Assembly: GCF_031877795.1 (NCBI RefSeq)
Contig: NC_133938.1
Span: 14,106,920 to 14,170,919, forward strand
Direction of reading: 5' to 3'
Source of the DNA: Strix aluco
Taxonomy: Eukaryota > Chordata > Aves > Strigiformes > Strigidae
Length of the DNA: 64,000 bases
Under the pieces are notes generated by a model that searched no databases, was not told the origin of the DNA, and worked only from the letters and a program-made list of their open reading frames with translations. Positions within the stretch are counted from its first letter, which is position 1, and every line of letters begins with the position of its first letter. This document shows, piece by piece, positions 12,154-25,925 of this stretch. The translations under genes were made by a program, and so were the position numbers.

Positions 12154-14789
12154 ACTATATAAATTACTTTCTCTAGTTCTTGGTAGATAAAATATCACCA
12201 TATAGGAGAATCAAAGAAAAGAAATGGTTGGGAAAAAGTTGGGTCAGTTATTTGTGAAATTGTGGAGTTTTTTTCCCTCCTGTCCGTAGTTAAATTGATT
12301 TTATAATGATACTGCCAACAACAGTTGGGATATGAGTGAAATATAATGGCCTCCATTTGATTATTGTACTCTGGTTTTCAGCTGGCAATAATTTTCACTA
12401 GTATTAGTTGTACCTAACACCTTTATTGTTATTTTTATAAAAGACAGCAAGGATTGGACTGAGCTCCCTTCTCTAGAGGTGATCAGATCAGGATTAGAAT
12501 ACACTTGCAGGGTAATGTGGTAATACCAACTCATCATCTTTTACTTGGCTATGATTTACCCAGTCCTAATTCTAAAACTTTCTACCCTCAAATTAAATTA
12601 CGTGATTAATTTATATTTTTTTTCCCCTAGTCATGCTACTGTGACTCAATGTAGTCTATCAGTCTCTGCTTTATTTCCTATTTTCACTGTTAAACAAAAG
12701 TGAAATCATGACTAGGAGGCCAACCATGATGCAGTGGGAATAAATATATGGGATTTTTTTTTCCAGTATACTTGCAGTATCTTTTCTTTAAGTGCTCCAG
12801 TACTATTTTTAATCAAAAGTCAAGAGAATACTCTGACTATTCTATCATAATTTCTCCATCTTGTCGGTAAATTTTATTCTCAGTACACAGAAAACAAAAT
12901 AAATTTCTAGCTTCATAGTTCGTCTAACTGTTGTCTAAAGCAGGTAATATCTTAAAGGGCAAGCAATAGAGATAATTGCCAAATACTTTTAATTGAATTT
13001 GGATAGTTTCCTTTAAAAACTTTCCCTCCTGCAGCAAACTTTTAATCCTGTACTAAAGTAGAAATTGAGTATAAATGTTGCTTTGAGCAGAATAATGTGG
13101 AACCAAATATAAGCCTCCTGCCTACTACGGTGAGCTGTGCAAAATATGCACAGCAGGATTTCAGTCAGGAAATTGAGAGATTAAGAGTAGAATTGATGTT
13201 TCTTTGCAGAGGGAATAATCAGAGACTTTTTTGTGTGTGACACTCCAGGTAAGGCAACTGAAGTTGTTCTTTTTCATATTGATTCAATGAAACAACTTGA
13301 TTTAGGATTTTGGGGTTTTTTTTTGGATGGCATTGCATCCTGAACTGCATTTACCAAAAAAGGGTGAGTGATGATGTCCAATAGATTAATACCTATGACT
13401 TCAGAATGGAAATACAGAATTATTATATATGTCATTCCTATGGAAAGGGTAACAGGAAAACTCAATGTGCCCTTATATACAGTGCAGGCAAATAAGAATG
13501 GTGATACTGTAACAGACTGCTGGTAAGCTATGTTTATTTATATTCACACCTCTAAATGTGACTGTTGAAACTCTGGAAGGCATTATCCTTAAGGTTTCCC
13601 TGGGTTTTTCTCATCAAGAATATACTGTAAAAATAATGTTATCATCCTGAGACAAAGAGTTGGAATAGGATTGTTAGAAATATTAACCATTGGTCTGAGT
13701 CATCGCTTTCCACTATAATTCTGAATTCCATTGGCAGTAACTGTATGTACAGTCTTTGCTACATATTTGGCCAACAGATTTAACAGATACAATGACTCTG
13801 AAGCTGGGATTAAGAATGTAAGAAGCACCCCAAAAACTAGTCATACAGGCGCATGGATCCAAGTCTAGAATAGAACAAAATACGTATCTCTTGAGTCTGG
13901 ATTTCCATTTGTTTTTTACAAAATAGGTGTTGGAGAATGTGTGTTTTATTTCCGTAGTAACCACAGACTGAAAGTAGCTGGGTTTATAAATAATAGCATT
14001 ACATTTGGTTACAATGTAAACATTTTTTTTTTTTTTTAAATCAACAGTCTGGTTTTCAGTAGTTTGAATTAGCAAAGCTCCTTTGATTTATCTCAAGGAA
14101 TACTTTTGAAAGTGCTAATTATTCTGGATCTTTCTTTCATCTTCTCTCAGTGTTGACATTTTATATGAATTCTTCTTATATTATAAAATGTCCTATATTT
14201 ATTAATAGCATATATATGGTTAATAGTGTTTAAAAGAAATCACTCTAAAGTGCAAGTTCTGTGGTTTACATTTTATCATGGTTCATTATGAGCTGCAGAT
14301 TTCTAAGTACTCTGTCCAGGGCTGTCTCTTGAAAGAACACCCTGGTCCAAGCATCCAGGATGAAATATGCATTAGTTTAGGTAGAATTTATGAGAGTGGT
14401 TTAAAGGATTTAATTTTGTCTTATATATGTTATAGTTTCCAGAAGCTTAAGAAGAAGAACAGAGTGAATAATTTGCCTTTATTGGACTATAAAATTACCT
14501 GGTTTTGTACCTGAAAACAGGTGTCAATGATGGGTGCTGGGTCAGGGATGAAAGATGACACATGCAACAGGCAGTCAAGAATGTATAGAGGAGAGGAAAG
14601 ACAGGAAAAGATTACTGGGGTGAATAAAGGTCAGGAAAGGCATTTGCTAAATGGTCTGTTCGCAGAAGAAAACTGTAGAGATGAGGTGGCAGCATGAGCA
14701 AATCGACAATCTGAATAAGAATGGCTCAACTGGGCTGACAGGCATTGAGTTCTTTTCAGCGGTGTTTCATTTGCCTTCATCTGTTAACC
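12154..14789. other. Intergenic DNA, no gene seen
   Basis: AT-rich sequence with a T15 run at 14023-14037. Open frames here, including a minus-strand frame of about 120 codons at 13713-14075, are low-complexity and show no recognisable domain. Confidence 0.5.
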
Positions 14790-14945
14790 AGGAAGCAGGT
14801 ATTATTTTGTTTTATGCATGGGGATCAGAGGCAGAGAAAGATTTATTTAAGGTCATTCAGGAAGTATACAGCAGAACAGGGAACTAAACCAGGAATTTCT
14901 GAGTTCCAGACCAGTACACTAACCTTGGGACAGCTCATTTCCTCT
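14790..14945 (-). mobile_element. MIR-like tRNA-derived SINE (CORE-SINE) fossil
   Basis: Read on the + strand, the stretch follows the reverse complement of the MIR consensus. Landmarks are GGGATCAGAGGCAGAGAAAG (MIR: GGAAACTGAGGCACAGAGAG), then TTTAAGGTCATTCAGGAAGT (AAGGTCACACAGCTAGTAAGT), GCAGAACAGGGAACTAAACC (GCAGAGCCGGGATTCGAACC), and CCAGTACACTAACC (the CTTAACCACT region). The order and spacing of four blocks make chance unlikely. The element is on the minus strand. MIR copies are known at low number in birds and are very old. The consensus is recalled, not searched. Confidence 0.7.
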
Positions 14946-16018
14946 CTAGGGGAGTTTCTGCTGCCAAATTGCATTAGATGAGAACAAGTCTCTCTTGTTT
15001 ACATTTCTTTAAAACAAACCTTCATTAGGACTGGATTCAATACATCACAAATACATTATCAAGATTACCATGAAATGTTTAATAAATTTCTAAATCCCAA
15101 TGGTAGGAATGGCTGGTGATGTAAATGAAAATGAGATCACAAGATTCAGGAAAAAAGCAAGTAAGAGTTGTCTGAGGAGAAAATAATGTTGTTTTCTGAT
15201 GCAAGGAAAAGGAATTGAACAAAGTCTGAGATTTTTTTTCTGAATTGGGAAAACTTGTTTGTGTGATTGAATATGCCAGAATAATTTAAAAGCTAATTTA
15301 TTATGAAATAAAATCTGCTTGTTTGAATACTGTGTCTCAACAAATCCCCCGAGGCTGTTTACATAAAGGAAAATAATCTGCCAATCTTAAAAATCTTACT
15401 CACTTCCCTCATTTCCCACTTCTTTCTTAAGAAAAAAAAAAATTCTGTGTAATACTCTTAAACTTGTGGACATCATACTGTTGCAAGACCCAACTGTCGC
15501 CTAGCTGCTATTCTCCATAAAGGATATTGCTCAAGTCATTAACTGGAAAAAACTGTATTTAAAAACAAAGAAAAGAAAATTGTTTATGCTGAGCATTATG
15601 GATCCTTACTAGATTATAAGTATCGCTTAACACCTTCAATACATTGTAGTGATAATCATTTTAAGGGAGAAAATGCATTCTGTACCTCAGCTCCAGGACA
15701 AGCAGCTCTGTGATCTTGTGTCTATTACTGTTCCTGGGCATATGGTTTCGGTATGGTAACCATACAGACACACTCAGTCTGTCTTCTATCTCCTTTTTTT
15801 CCTAGGTACTTATATACTCCAGTTATCATCATATCCCTTTCAAAATGTTTTCTGCTGTTTTCCTCATTTTTAATGAAGCCTTTTCTAGCTGCACCAAATA
15901 TAGGTCTACATGTTTCCAGTATTATACCATCCATGGCTCTTGCTCTAATGACAGACATGCAGTCTGGTCTGTATCTTGACTGTGAGTGAACAGCCATTCA
16001 TTTCTTTAGCTGAATGCA

Positions 16019-16075
16019 GTCCTTGCCCTGCTGAAGTTGATGGGGGTTCTCTGACTTTCATGAGGTTTGACTTTC
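16019..16075. repeat. Possible ancient amniote repeat fragment
   Basis: CTGCTGAAGTTGATGGGGGT followed by TCTCTGACTTTCATGAGG resembles a frequent reptile/bird interspersed motif built around GAAGTCAATGGGAGT and TTGACTTCAATGGG. Only about 55 bases match, and imperfectly. Fossil repeat is the best guess. Confidence 0.3.
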
Positions 16076-19000
16076 AGTCTGTGCCTCAAATGAGTGTCAG
16101 AAAGTTCCCAGTGACAATAGGTAAGGCCTAGGTATTTGCCTGAATGTGTTTGCAAAGCTGGCATCGCTGGTAATGCAGTCAGCTCTGCTTATGTGTAGAG
16201 ATGGGAATATGTCTTGTGGATGTCCAATGGTGATCACATATGCATGTGTCCAAATACGGGATTTGTTCATAAATTGACTACAGTGAAAGGTAATCCTCTT
16301 TACGTAAACATTTTACCAATTTTCTTTTTCATTTTTTTGTGTTATTTAGGACTAATATTCAGCAGCCAAAATTTAGGTATAGAGAAATGTGTGAAAATAC
16401 TTCACCTTGGCCTTTTCTGCTGTCTCACGGTCATGAAAGCATATGTCTCTTATAAAAGAAATGTCTGAATTTCTCTTGCTTCCCAAAAGAACATTAAATA
16501 TTTATTTAATGTCTATCAGGGAAATACAAATATAAAACTTCTTTTACACATGCACACATTCCTTCCTACCCAACACTGGAACTTATCTTGCTATCATAAG
16601 TCTGTATTAGGGAGAGGGAGATATGGAGTTTGTAAGCATCTTTAGGGCTAGAGAGCTCGTGTAGTGAAGAGTGAAGCTGTAGTAAGCGCCCCACAGTAGT
16701 CTGCTTTACTGGCCCTGCCCCAAGCCAGGACCACCCTCATGGTGGTTTGCTGGTCCCTGTGCTAACCAGACTGTAGTTGACTTCCCAGTTGCTCCTCTGT
16801 AGGCATACTGCTTTTCAGAATTTATCTGAAGCTTTCTATCTGCTTCCAGTTGCTCAGTAACTCATTCAAGGTTATTAGTGTAAATATCTTCTCATTAGCC
16901 CAGTTGTTTCTAATTGATTTTGTTTTGTGGCACTATGGACTGATATCTGGATTTCCCAAAGAAGCAATTGCTTTCCTTGACTTTTCCTCTCACAGCGTAT
17001 CATGTATTGACTGTGCTGTTTGGCTATTGCCTTTATGTTCCTCTCACCAAAATATTTCTCTATGTTTCCTGGTCTCTGTTACTCTTCAATTAAACACCAG
17101 GTGCTTCCCTCCTATCCTATTAGTGCATCCACTTGTTCTTCTCTTAACTCCCTCTTCTAATTTTTTTGGTAATGATTTTCTTTGCCAGGCTTTTGGGTCC
17201 ATAAATTTTTTTTTTGTTTGTTTGTATTTCAACAGAACATATTGCAGGGGACCAGTATCTTAAAGCTGTTCTCACAAATCCTTTGGGGAAAGCAGGATGA
17301 TGTATTGGGCCAAAGAATACACTGTTTTGTCTTCTGGCAGGTAAGTGGTAATTATTCTAGGCTAGCTGTTTTACCTGTTTCCAAGTTTTGCTACTTGCAC
17401 AATTTCTCTCTCCCAGCCCTTCAACAAAGAATAAGAATTCTGGACATGTATCATCAATCGCCAAGACTAAAATAGGCTCCAATACCAGAACATTATTTCT
17501 CAATTTTATCCATCATCTTGTTTTATATCAGTCTTCCCAATAATTTACAGTGCTGCTGCATCTGTCAAGATGAGTCTTCTGCTGTGTTTAAAGGTGATAA
17601 TTCTAACATCCGCATGGAAATGATGTGCCTTTGTCTGTGGAAAAAACCCCCACAAAAACCAAAACCAAAACTAGAGTTCATTCTCAATCCTTTTTCTTAG
17701 ATCTTTCTTTGTTGATAAGGGCAAAACTGGTGCTCATTACAAAGATTATTTATCAACCAAGATACTGATGTTGAAACCTCGGCTCATACAAGAGTTCTGC
17801 TGTATGGCAGGAAAACCTGTAAAGTAATGCTGGCTGCAGACGGGTTGGGCTGGAACTGGAAAGCAGAAGGGACAGAACCAGACAACAGCTTTTGATCCAG
17901 AGGACCTGCAGTTCCATTGGTAGAAGGTTCAGAAGCAACACATAAGAACTGTTGATGTTTATTGATGGAAGGTGCTGACCCCAGATTCGAAGAAGCCCAA
18001 AGGCAAGCACTGAGCATCTTTAACTTCTCTACTTACAGGAACCATCTCTTTCACGCTTCTGGGATAAATCTATGCTTGAACTAAGCTTGGTTAAAACTGT
18101 GAGACTGAACACAACAGAGTCATTTTTGCATTTAGGCTTTTGTGAAGGGGACCTAGATATGTCCCATACCTGAGAAAAATCAAACATTTACAATGCAGTG
18201 GTGCAGGAATGTCAGTCACTCACGTAGCAGACATTCAGTTTAAAAAAAATAGTTCTGTCTGTTTTCACAAGTTATGATTGAGACAGCAAAACCCTGCCTG
18301 CCAAGTTGTGAACCCCCATGAAGGTTAATTTTATTATCAATACAGAACACCAAAGATCATGCACTTTATGACAATTAATCAAAATTTAGGGAAATAGGAT
18401 GAGATGTAGATGACTGCTGCTCAAACCTGTTGGAATTACTTTTTTCCAAATTCATTAATGACTGTTGAGTGCCTGATTCAAAACATACTGAATGTGATTC
18501 AAATGTTTAGGTTCTTTGCAGTCTATGGATAAGGTTTTGTGTGAAGTATGAGAAAACAAGGAACATGAAATATAAATGTCAGCTGTAACAGTAGCTGGTT
18601 GCAGCAAAATTAAGACTGTTAGAATTTTAATTGCTTCCTTCCTGAGCAAATTACTCACATTCAGGCCCACTGGAAATAAAAGGCAGAAATTCAATTTCTG
18701 ATGGAGATATGATCCTGTCAACATTATACACATGGGACAAATATGTAGTGGCATGAATCTGAGCTTGAGTTAACTGTATTCCAGCATAATTGCAAATAGT
18801 ATGAGCTTATTTAGATATAATATTTCATGACAAATTAGCACTTACAGTTTACTAAAGCAAGTAATATATCTTCTCCCTCTAATTTTTAGATCAATTTTCT
18901 AGCCAGAGGAAGGGTTTTGGTGTATTGCTTGATATAAGTGATTTTAAATTTTTTTTTCTTCTGATCTTCAAGCCTGAAGTCTCTTACAAAATGAAAAACA

Positions 19001-21892
19001 AATTGTTTCTTAGTATTATAATTGTCCCCAGGCTTGGTAGCTTGCCCTTCCACTTTGTCTAAATGGTCACCAGGAGAACTTGAACAATGACATAAGTGGT
19101 ATTTAAGAGTGCATGACTTTAAGAACTATAGGAACAGAGGTAGCTAAATGTAACCTAGATGATCTATACACTGAGTCTGCATAGAAACCTGTTTTGCTGC
19201 AGGCAGTCAAATCAAGCAGCAAGGTGTGATCCCCATGCTTGTATCGTTCCTGTTTTTCTATTCCTGCACTCTCCTGCCTTAAGGAATGTTTCTAAGTACT
19301 ATTATGCTGCAAAGCAGGTAAAGAAGTTTTCTTTTTCTGATCCTAAAAGAGTGCATTTAACAAATGAGAGTCAGAACTAGTTTTGGAACCAGTGGTATTG
19401 AATTAGTACTGTTCAAAATACCGAGTGAAACCTACCTGATGCTGGGAGACGGATTGGCTGAGACTGGATGTAAGCCAAGGGAAGAGTCATTTGAACTGCA
19501 CAGCTGGAACACTATTCTTGGGGAAATCCTGGTCCTAAATCTAGCCAAAAAACCCTGATATTCTGCAATCCTGTAGTTTATCAGGGCACTGAAATATAGC
19601 CACCTCATTGTGGTTATACATGAAAGCGTAAAAAACTGTGACAAAGTATTTGCTCTGCTACAGAATCATTTTCATTAGCCAAAATCCATTAGCTTGGAGT
19701 AGCATTTTTCTAGAGGATAGCTGATTAAGTTCTTAAACCTTGCACATTAAATATCCCAAGCAATTGTTTTCTTCAAAAATAAAGTGGAATGGAACTTTTA
19801 AATCTGAAATCATGGGCATGTAGATGAATTTTATGTAACCCATAATACTTTATTTTTTTTCACGGATTCACTGCTTAATCTAAATTATCTGGTGTTAGAA
19901 AGCTGTCGTTGATGTCCTGTATTGTTAAACCAAATTATTTCTGTAGACCTTGTTTTATTGTCTATATCCACACCAGAAATTTAATAGCATGGCTGACTTC
20001 TTTGCTAGTGTTTCAATGAAGCAACTTTTAACTATAGTTTCTCTCTTTTACCTTCTGCACCAGCAAGACTCTTGGGTACAGCTTGTCCCCAAACATTCTG
20101 GGGAAATGTACCATGATTTTCCTTTATTTCAGTGAGAACTGAACTGTGGAACGGTAAGTAACTTGATTGCTCAGTTAGCAAAACCTAAATCAACAGTGAT
20201 ACTGTTGCATCGTTATATTCTGTGTTTCAAGCTGTAACTCATTTTTACTCTGAATCAGAAAGCCACTAATTCTAAGGAAAATGATTCTTTAACAGATTTT
20301 ATTATTTTTAATATTTCTCCTATTTTTTTCCTATTAGCACATCCAACACTGCTGTGGTTAACCTGAAAACCTGGGTCAGCAATGGGACAGTGCAACAGTT
20401 TGTGAACAAGAGGGTTGTGCCAAGCACAAAACAAGCTGGTCCTCCAAAGGCCTCAGCGTCAATGCAGGGTCCAGTTGTGGACACTGTTTATAGAAAGTAC
20501 AGGCTAATTTGCTGTTTGCTTAAGATGATGAAGGAAGAGAGCAAAAACATGTTTTGGATCATTAGTTTTTTCTTAAATTTAACTTTTTTCTATCTGAATT
20601 TTTAAAAAAGAAGATTGTCCCATAACCTGTTACTGTTAGTTTTTGTTTTATTGGGTTTTTTTAAATGTTGGTTCAGTTAGAAAAACTTTTATCTCTTTGT
20701 GGATTCAGCTACAATTAATATATTCCCCAAAAAGATAACATACATCTTAAGGATATATTAAGAGCTCATGGATATTGATGCATTCCATCCACAGGTAACT
20801 CTGAATATATCTAAATTGCTACATAGCTAATTAGGTCCTCAGCAATTTATCTCCAGTTTATTATTCTATTGTCAATATACCTTAGCAAATATAAGGACAG
20901 AGACCTTAAGCAAAACCTTAAATCTAACTTGCTGTACACAGCTGATGAAAAATACAAGATCACACTGAATTTTGTCAAAGAGTAGATTCTGGCAAAGAAA
21001 GGATACTGTGCTCAGTACTCTTAAAAAACCTCTGAGTCACTTTGACCTATTATTTTTTAATACTGTATGCTGCTTATGATATGTGCTCCTCTGCCTGTGA
21101 CATTTACTGCGGTTACTGGGATTGCTGGCATATGCTGTTTTCACATTCACATTATGAAAAAAAATTGTCAAAGAGAAACATGGAAGCATGAGGTATAAAA
21201 ACAATAACTTCTCCTGGCCTTCTGACTCTGAAGGTGTCATGAAAGAGACAGTGATTTCATGCAGCCACAAGTTCCTAATTTTATTTCTTTTTCATTCAGG
21301 TATGGAATTTTTAAAAGTTATTATTGAACATTGATCTGTATCAAGTATGATATTATCATGGCATGTACAGTCCCAGGTTAACTTGGGACTTAATAGTGGA
21401 GTAAAAATAAAAAACATAATTTCATTCATTCTGATCAGTCAATACATCTGAAAAGTGTAGCTGCTAAGGAAAAATATTAGATAGACAATTTTAAATTGAT
21501 CCTCTCTTAGAAAAAAATACAAGTTCTGTAATCAGTCTAAAAGTGTAATATCATTATTGTTGATTTCTATATTCCTAATTGAGCTCTATGTTTGTGCTAT
21601 TTTACATTTAGAATGTAGCTGTTACTATTTAAGATGTAGAACTTTAAAAAACTGTAGTGTTTATTATTAGAAAGTGGGAAATATTAAGTAAAAATATTTT
21701 TTTAAACACTAAAATTTCTTTTCTTGTCTTTCACAGTTTGCTAGTATCTTTCCAAAAAATCACACTGTCTTTCTGTAAATGTTACATTTCCAGTCCCATA
21801 GGAAAAAAAAAAATCTACTCATGCAAATCTTGCCTTCAATGATTCACCATCTTTCTTCTGGTCTTTAGGATGAAAATAATCATATAAAGGCA

Positions 21893-21986
21893 AAACAAAG
21901 CAAAATAAAAACCCCAACACTTCAAATGTAAAAATAAAATAAATAAATTAAACCCCCCACTGAATAAAATAAAATAAAATAAAATT
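21893..21986. repeat. A-rich simple repeat with (AAAAT)n
   Basis: The stretch is mostly A with interspersed C runs and ends in about five AAAAT units at 21962-21986. It is a low-complexity microsatellite and probably length-variable. Confidence 0.85.
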
Positions 21987-22766
21987 TATGTGGTTGAACC
22001 TGGCTGTCAGGTTTGGCTATCCTGTTCAGGGTTGCACCAGCACCCTTACCAGAACACTTCACAACCACCCACCTCTCGCCTTTAGTACATTCTTCTGATG
22101 CTTTCCATTGCCCAATCTAGTCCGGTTAGCACTAGTTTTGTCTCCTTCAGCTTCACCCTAAACAGTTTCTTTTCCTCTTTTTTTGTTTTTGATATTTATG
22201 CTCGTGTAGAAGGTAATCATATCTCTTGTTTAATTTCTGTTTAGCCAGCCTGTGTTGATTTATTTACAGTATTTCCTCAAAACTCACATTCTAACCCCTT
22301 AATCCTTCCTCTTATTTAATTCATTCCAAACTCATCATCATCTATGGTAGCAAGGTTGAGCAATCTAAATTTTTCTAGCCATGAGAAACAGTAACATATT
22401 TTCCTAGACAATTTCTCTGCTAGTCAGCTTTTATCAGACATCATGGAGATCTTCAGAGGACCTCAGAAAGAGTGGATAATTAGCTATGAAAGCTAAGAAA
22501 AAATAATGGGAAAGACTGATCCTCTTGAAAAATAAACCAGAGGGCTAGGAGCCATTCAAAATGAAAACATGGAAATTTACTGGCAGTTTTTAGTTCTTAA
22601 GTACAGCTCAAGTGCGCTAGGACCTGAAGTGATAAGAGCTCAATGTTTGTACTTCATCCTAAGGGGTAAGTAATTCTCAGAAGGAAATAAATCTGACCTC
22701 ATACTGGCCAATTACTTAATGTTAGAAAGTAGAAGAATCAAAGCTGTTACTCAGGATGAGATAAAA

Positions 22767-22800
22767 TGTCCTCTTATAAATGTCCTCTTATAAATGTCCT
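22767..22800. repeat. Short tandem repeat, 14-nt unit x2.4
   Basis: TGTCCTCTTATAAA occurs twice in perfect tandem (22767-22780 and 22781-22794), followed by a partial third copy TGTCCT. It is a recent local duplication with no sign of function. Confidence 0.9.
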
Positions 22801-23810
22801 GATATTTGATTAGTTAGTCAAAATTCAGCAGAAATGGTACTTCTCCAGCAGCCTTACAGACTAACCCCTGTTTAGCACTTTTCTAACCCAAATCAGGATA
22901 CTCAAAGGCTCTCTTGTTTTCACTGCAGTGCTACATAGTGCTAGTATTACAGATTAATTTGGTACCTTTTTTTTCCATTTCCTTAATTTTTCATGTGTTT
23001 TACTTCTACTAAGTAAACAGCTCTAGGCCTACTCCAGTTTCCTAAACTAGAAAGTAGAAGTCTGATACATAATTTCTGGGTTTATTATTAACTAGTTATG
23101 ACCTCAGGCAATCAGAATGTTAAAAAGCTACTAATTGATTTGTTACTAATTAAAGATTTAAAAATAAAAATCCTTATCATGTTTTTACAACCTTGTAGCA
23201 TTATAAATGGACTTAGGCTGCTGAAGAAAGCCCAGAGTTTTCCATTCTTTAAACATTAGAAGTCAGATTCAGTCTTTCTGTGCTTGTACTCACTTATATA
23301 TGTGATCTAATATCTATATATAAATGAGTGTGACTGCTCTCTAAGAACCTTTATGACACTTCTGAACATGCTTCTGTTTTGAGTATGTAAACCTCAACTT
23401 TCTCATCAAGCATCAGTACCTGGAGAGTGTGGCTGCAAAACTCTAATTCACAGTTGTTTTGTCTCTGCTGCTGTATCTTTGGACACATTACTAAATGTTT
23501 ATCTTTAAACTGGTTACTAAATCCTTGCATCTGAGATTTTCTTGGTCAATCCAGTCATGCAGAGGTCCATTCCCAAACTTGAACACTTTCTTTGTCCTAG
23601 AAATCCAACCCTCTGCCCTCCAGAAAACAAAGCCAAAGAAAATCAGTGTGTTGACATGCACTAGATGTGAATTTCTTTTTGCTCTCTTCCTTCATAATAT
23701 GCTTGAAGGCTTTGATGGTCTAGTTCCTCTCTGAACAACTTCTTGTTCTCTCTTCTCTCCAGTGAAACTCCACTAATGCTATTACTGGAAATATCATTAT
23801 CTTTCATTAG

Positions 23811-23842
23811 TCCACTGTTTATCAAATCCCACTGTTTATCAA
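23811..23842. repeat. Short tandem duplication, about 16-nt unit
   Basis: The motif CCACTGTTTATCAA occurs twice, back to back, separated by ATC. It is a simple slippage-type duplication. Confidence 0.85.
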
Positions 23843-24810
23843 GAGCAACTGGTTTATTGAGATTTCGGAAGTAAATTGTCTGCTTGGCTTAAGGCTATAT
23901 CTATACAGATTGTATTAATTTAGTAAGAGCTGAATGGTTACATGGCTGCCTATCACTCTGAAAATGAAATTTCTTCTAATTAAAGATATAAACTTGTTTA
24001 CCACCTTTCTTTAGCATAGATATTAGTTGAGGTAAGCCAACACTGTGAGAATTACTTATTAAAAGAAATTAGATCATTCTTAATTAAATATCAACAGAGA
24101 AACTTATCCACATCGTAAATGAGTGCTTTTTCTTTACATTAAGATGAATTTATTTCTTCATTAAAAATTATCTTCTGCCAGGAAATCCAAATACTTTCAC
24201 TCAGTTGGAAGCCTTGAAGCTGAGTTCCTGCTTCTGGTTGTGGTTTGATGTTGAGTCTAAAATTTAAAGATCACACTTTGCTTTAAGATACTAGCAATTC
24301 TAGGGAAAAAAACATGTTGTGAAAACATGAGGCTTTTTCTATAATTAGATTTACTTGCCTAAGCTGTTGCCTTATTCTAATTTCATTTAGTTTACTTTGG
24401 TGTATAGTAAACAAAATTTCTTTCTCACATTTGGATGATAAGATATGGAGATAACTTTTTATCATTTATCTGCAGCAATCACGTATTTCTGCATCTCTAT
24501 CAATCTCTAGCTATGGTGGCATGGCTCAGGGATAGAACTGTATCTCTGAAATATAATAGTTGGCTATTCTAGGGCTGCTTTTTCTGCTAATCAGCTGGCA
24601 TCTATATTGTTTGTAACCCAAAGCCCCCTGATGTTAACTGAAATCTTCCTATTGCTTTTTAATGGACTTTGGATTTGTATCTTATGATATACTTTAAAAT
24701 AACACTGAGGTATTTTTACTTCAAAATATGAAAAATTATAAGAGGAGAATCAGAGGAAAAAAACCCAGAAAATCAAAACTAACCTGCCTACTTGCTAGTA
24801 TATATTAGAG

Positions 24811-25020
24811 TAGAATAGACTATTTCAGTTGTAAGGAACTTACAATGATCATCTAGTCCAAATGCCTCACCACTTCAAGGCTGACCAAGTTAAAGCATGT
24901 TATTAAGGGCATTGTTCAAATGTCTCTTAAACACTGACAGGCTTGGGGCATCAACCACCTCTCTAGGAAGCCTGTTCCAGTGTTTGACCACCCTCTCAGT
25001 AAAGAAATGTTTTCTATTCT
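24811..25020 (-). mobile_element. CR1 LINE 3'-end fragment, older subfamily
   Basis: On the + strand it reads AGAATAGACTATTTCAGTTG, then AATGATCATCTAGTCCAAAT, GCATGTTATTAAGGGCATTG, and GTTCCAGTGTTTGACCACCC with CTCAGTAAAGAAATG. These are the reverse-complement landmarks of a CR1 3' region, the dominant LINE of birds. The element therefore lies on the minus strand and is 5'-truncated. Its terminal octamer repeats are degraded, so it is older than the copy at 46532. Confidence 0.9.
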
Positions 25021-25825
25021 TGTTTGGGGAAATTTCACTGATAATTAGAAGCTCCTTTTAAAGATTTTGTGATGTAGTGAAATACATTCTTCACTGTTAC
25101 AACAGAGCAAAAGGGTTCTGAATATGCCACTACGTGACTAACATTAAATACCAGTGTTCTGACTCTACTGAGCGTCTTTTATAATTGAAGGGATTATGTT
25201 AACATCTTTAATAAAAATCCACAAAAATACTACTGCATAGTTCAGTGAAAATTGTCTTGGTGAGAACTTACATCAGTTAAGAAGTAATATTTTTGGGTTA
25301 TTAACATCTTTCTACTTTTTTAAGGAAAGTAAAGTTGTCGAAGTCTCTTTGACTAAAGCTTGCAAAAACTGCAGAGTTCTGCCAAGTATATGCTGCCAGA
25401 AATCTTGGTGTTGTGCACTGTAAAACAGATGGGTAATAATTATTTTGATAGAACCTTTTTTCCCATTATTAAAATATAAATAATTCCTCCACCATTCCAA
25501 ATAGTTGTTAAATTTGCATTTTGGAAGGAAGAGGATAAAATAATTTAACTAATGATATAAAAATGTAAAGGTTACAATGCTGATTGATTCCAAATTAATC
25601 TCTTCCATCGTTTCCACTGACTTTTATAGGAATTTTCCAGTTATGACCACAATTTTATTTTCTGTATTTGGAAAGTGACTTTACAACTGGATGACCATTT
25701 TCAGAAATGTTTGTTTCATACTCATTTATTTTAACCCATTATATAATCCCCCAAACAATTATAAAAGAGCTTTATGTTTCTTGGGAGAAGAATGTTTCAG
25801 CCTCTTGTATCTATTTACTTACGCA

Positions 25826-25925
25826 GATTGTAAACTCTTCAGGGCAGGGTCAGTCCTGTGACTGTTCATACCATCCTGACTGTGCCCTGGCTGTGAAAGA
25901 CCATCGCAGTATTGACAAGCTTTCT
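25826..25925 (+). repeat. Ancient SINE/LINE 3' tail (L2/L3/MIR-type), partial
   Basis: GATTGTAAACTCTTCAGGGC followed by AGGGTCAGTCCTGTGACTGT matches the common amniote repeat tail of the form TGTAAACTCTTCGGGGCAGGGACTGTCT. The remainder is too diverged to place. The family name is tentative. Confidence 0.45.

Larger units (their letters stand above)
14946..24810. other. Intergenic DNA, no gene supported
   Basis: AT-rich sequence with A-rich simple repeats near 21893-21986, small tandem duplications at 22767-22800 and 23811-23842, a possible ancient repeat at 16019-16075, and one exon-like block at 20338-20500 described under findings. Frames such as 16850-17263 are hydrophobic but low-complexity, with no recognisable family. 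Confidence 0.5.
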
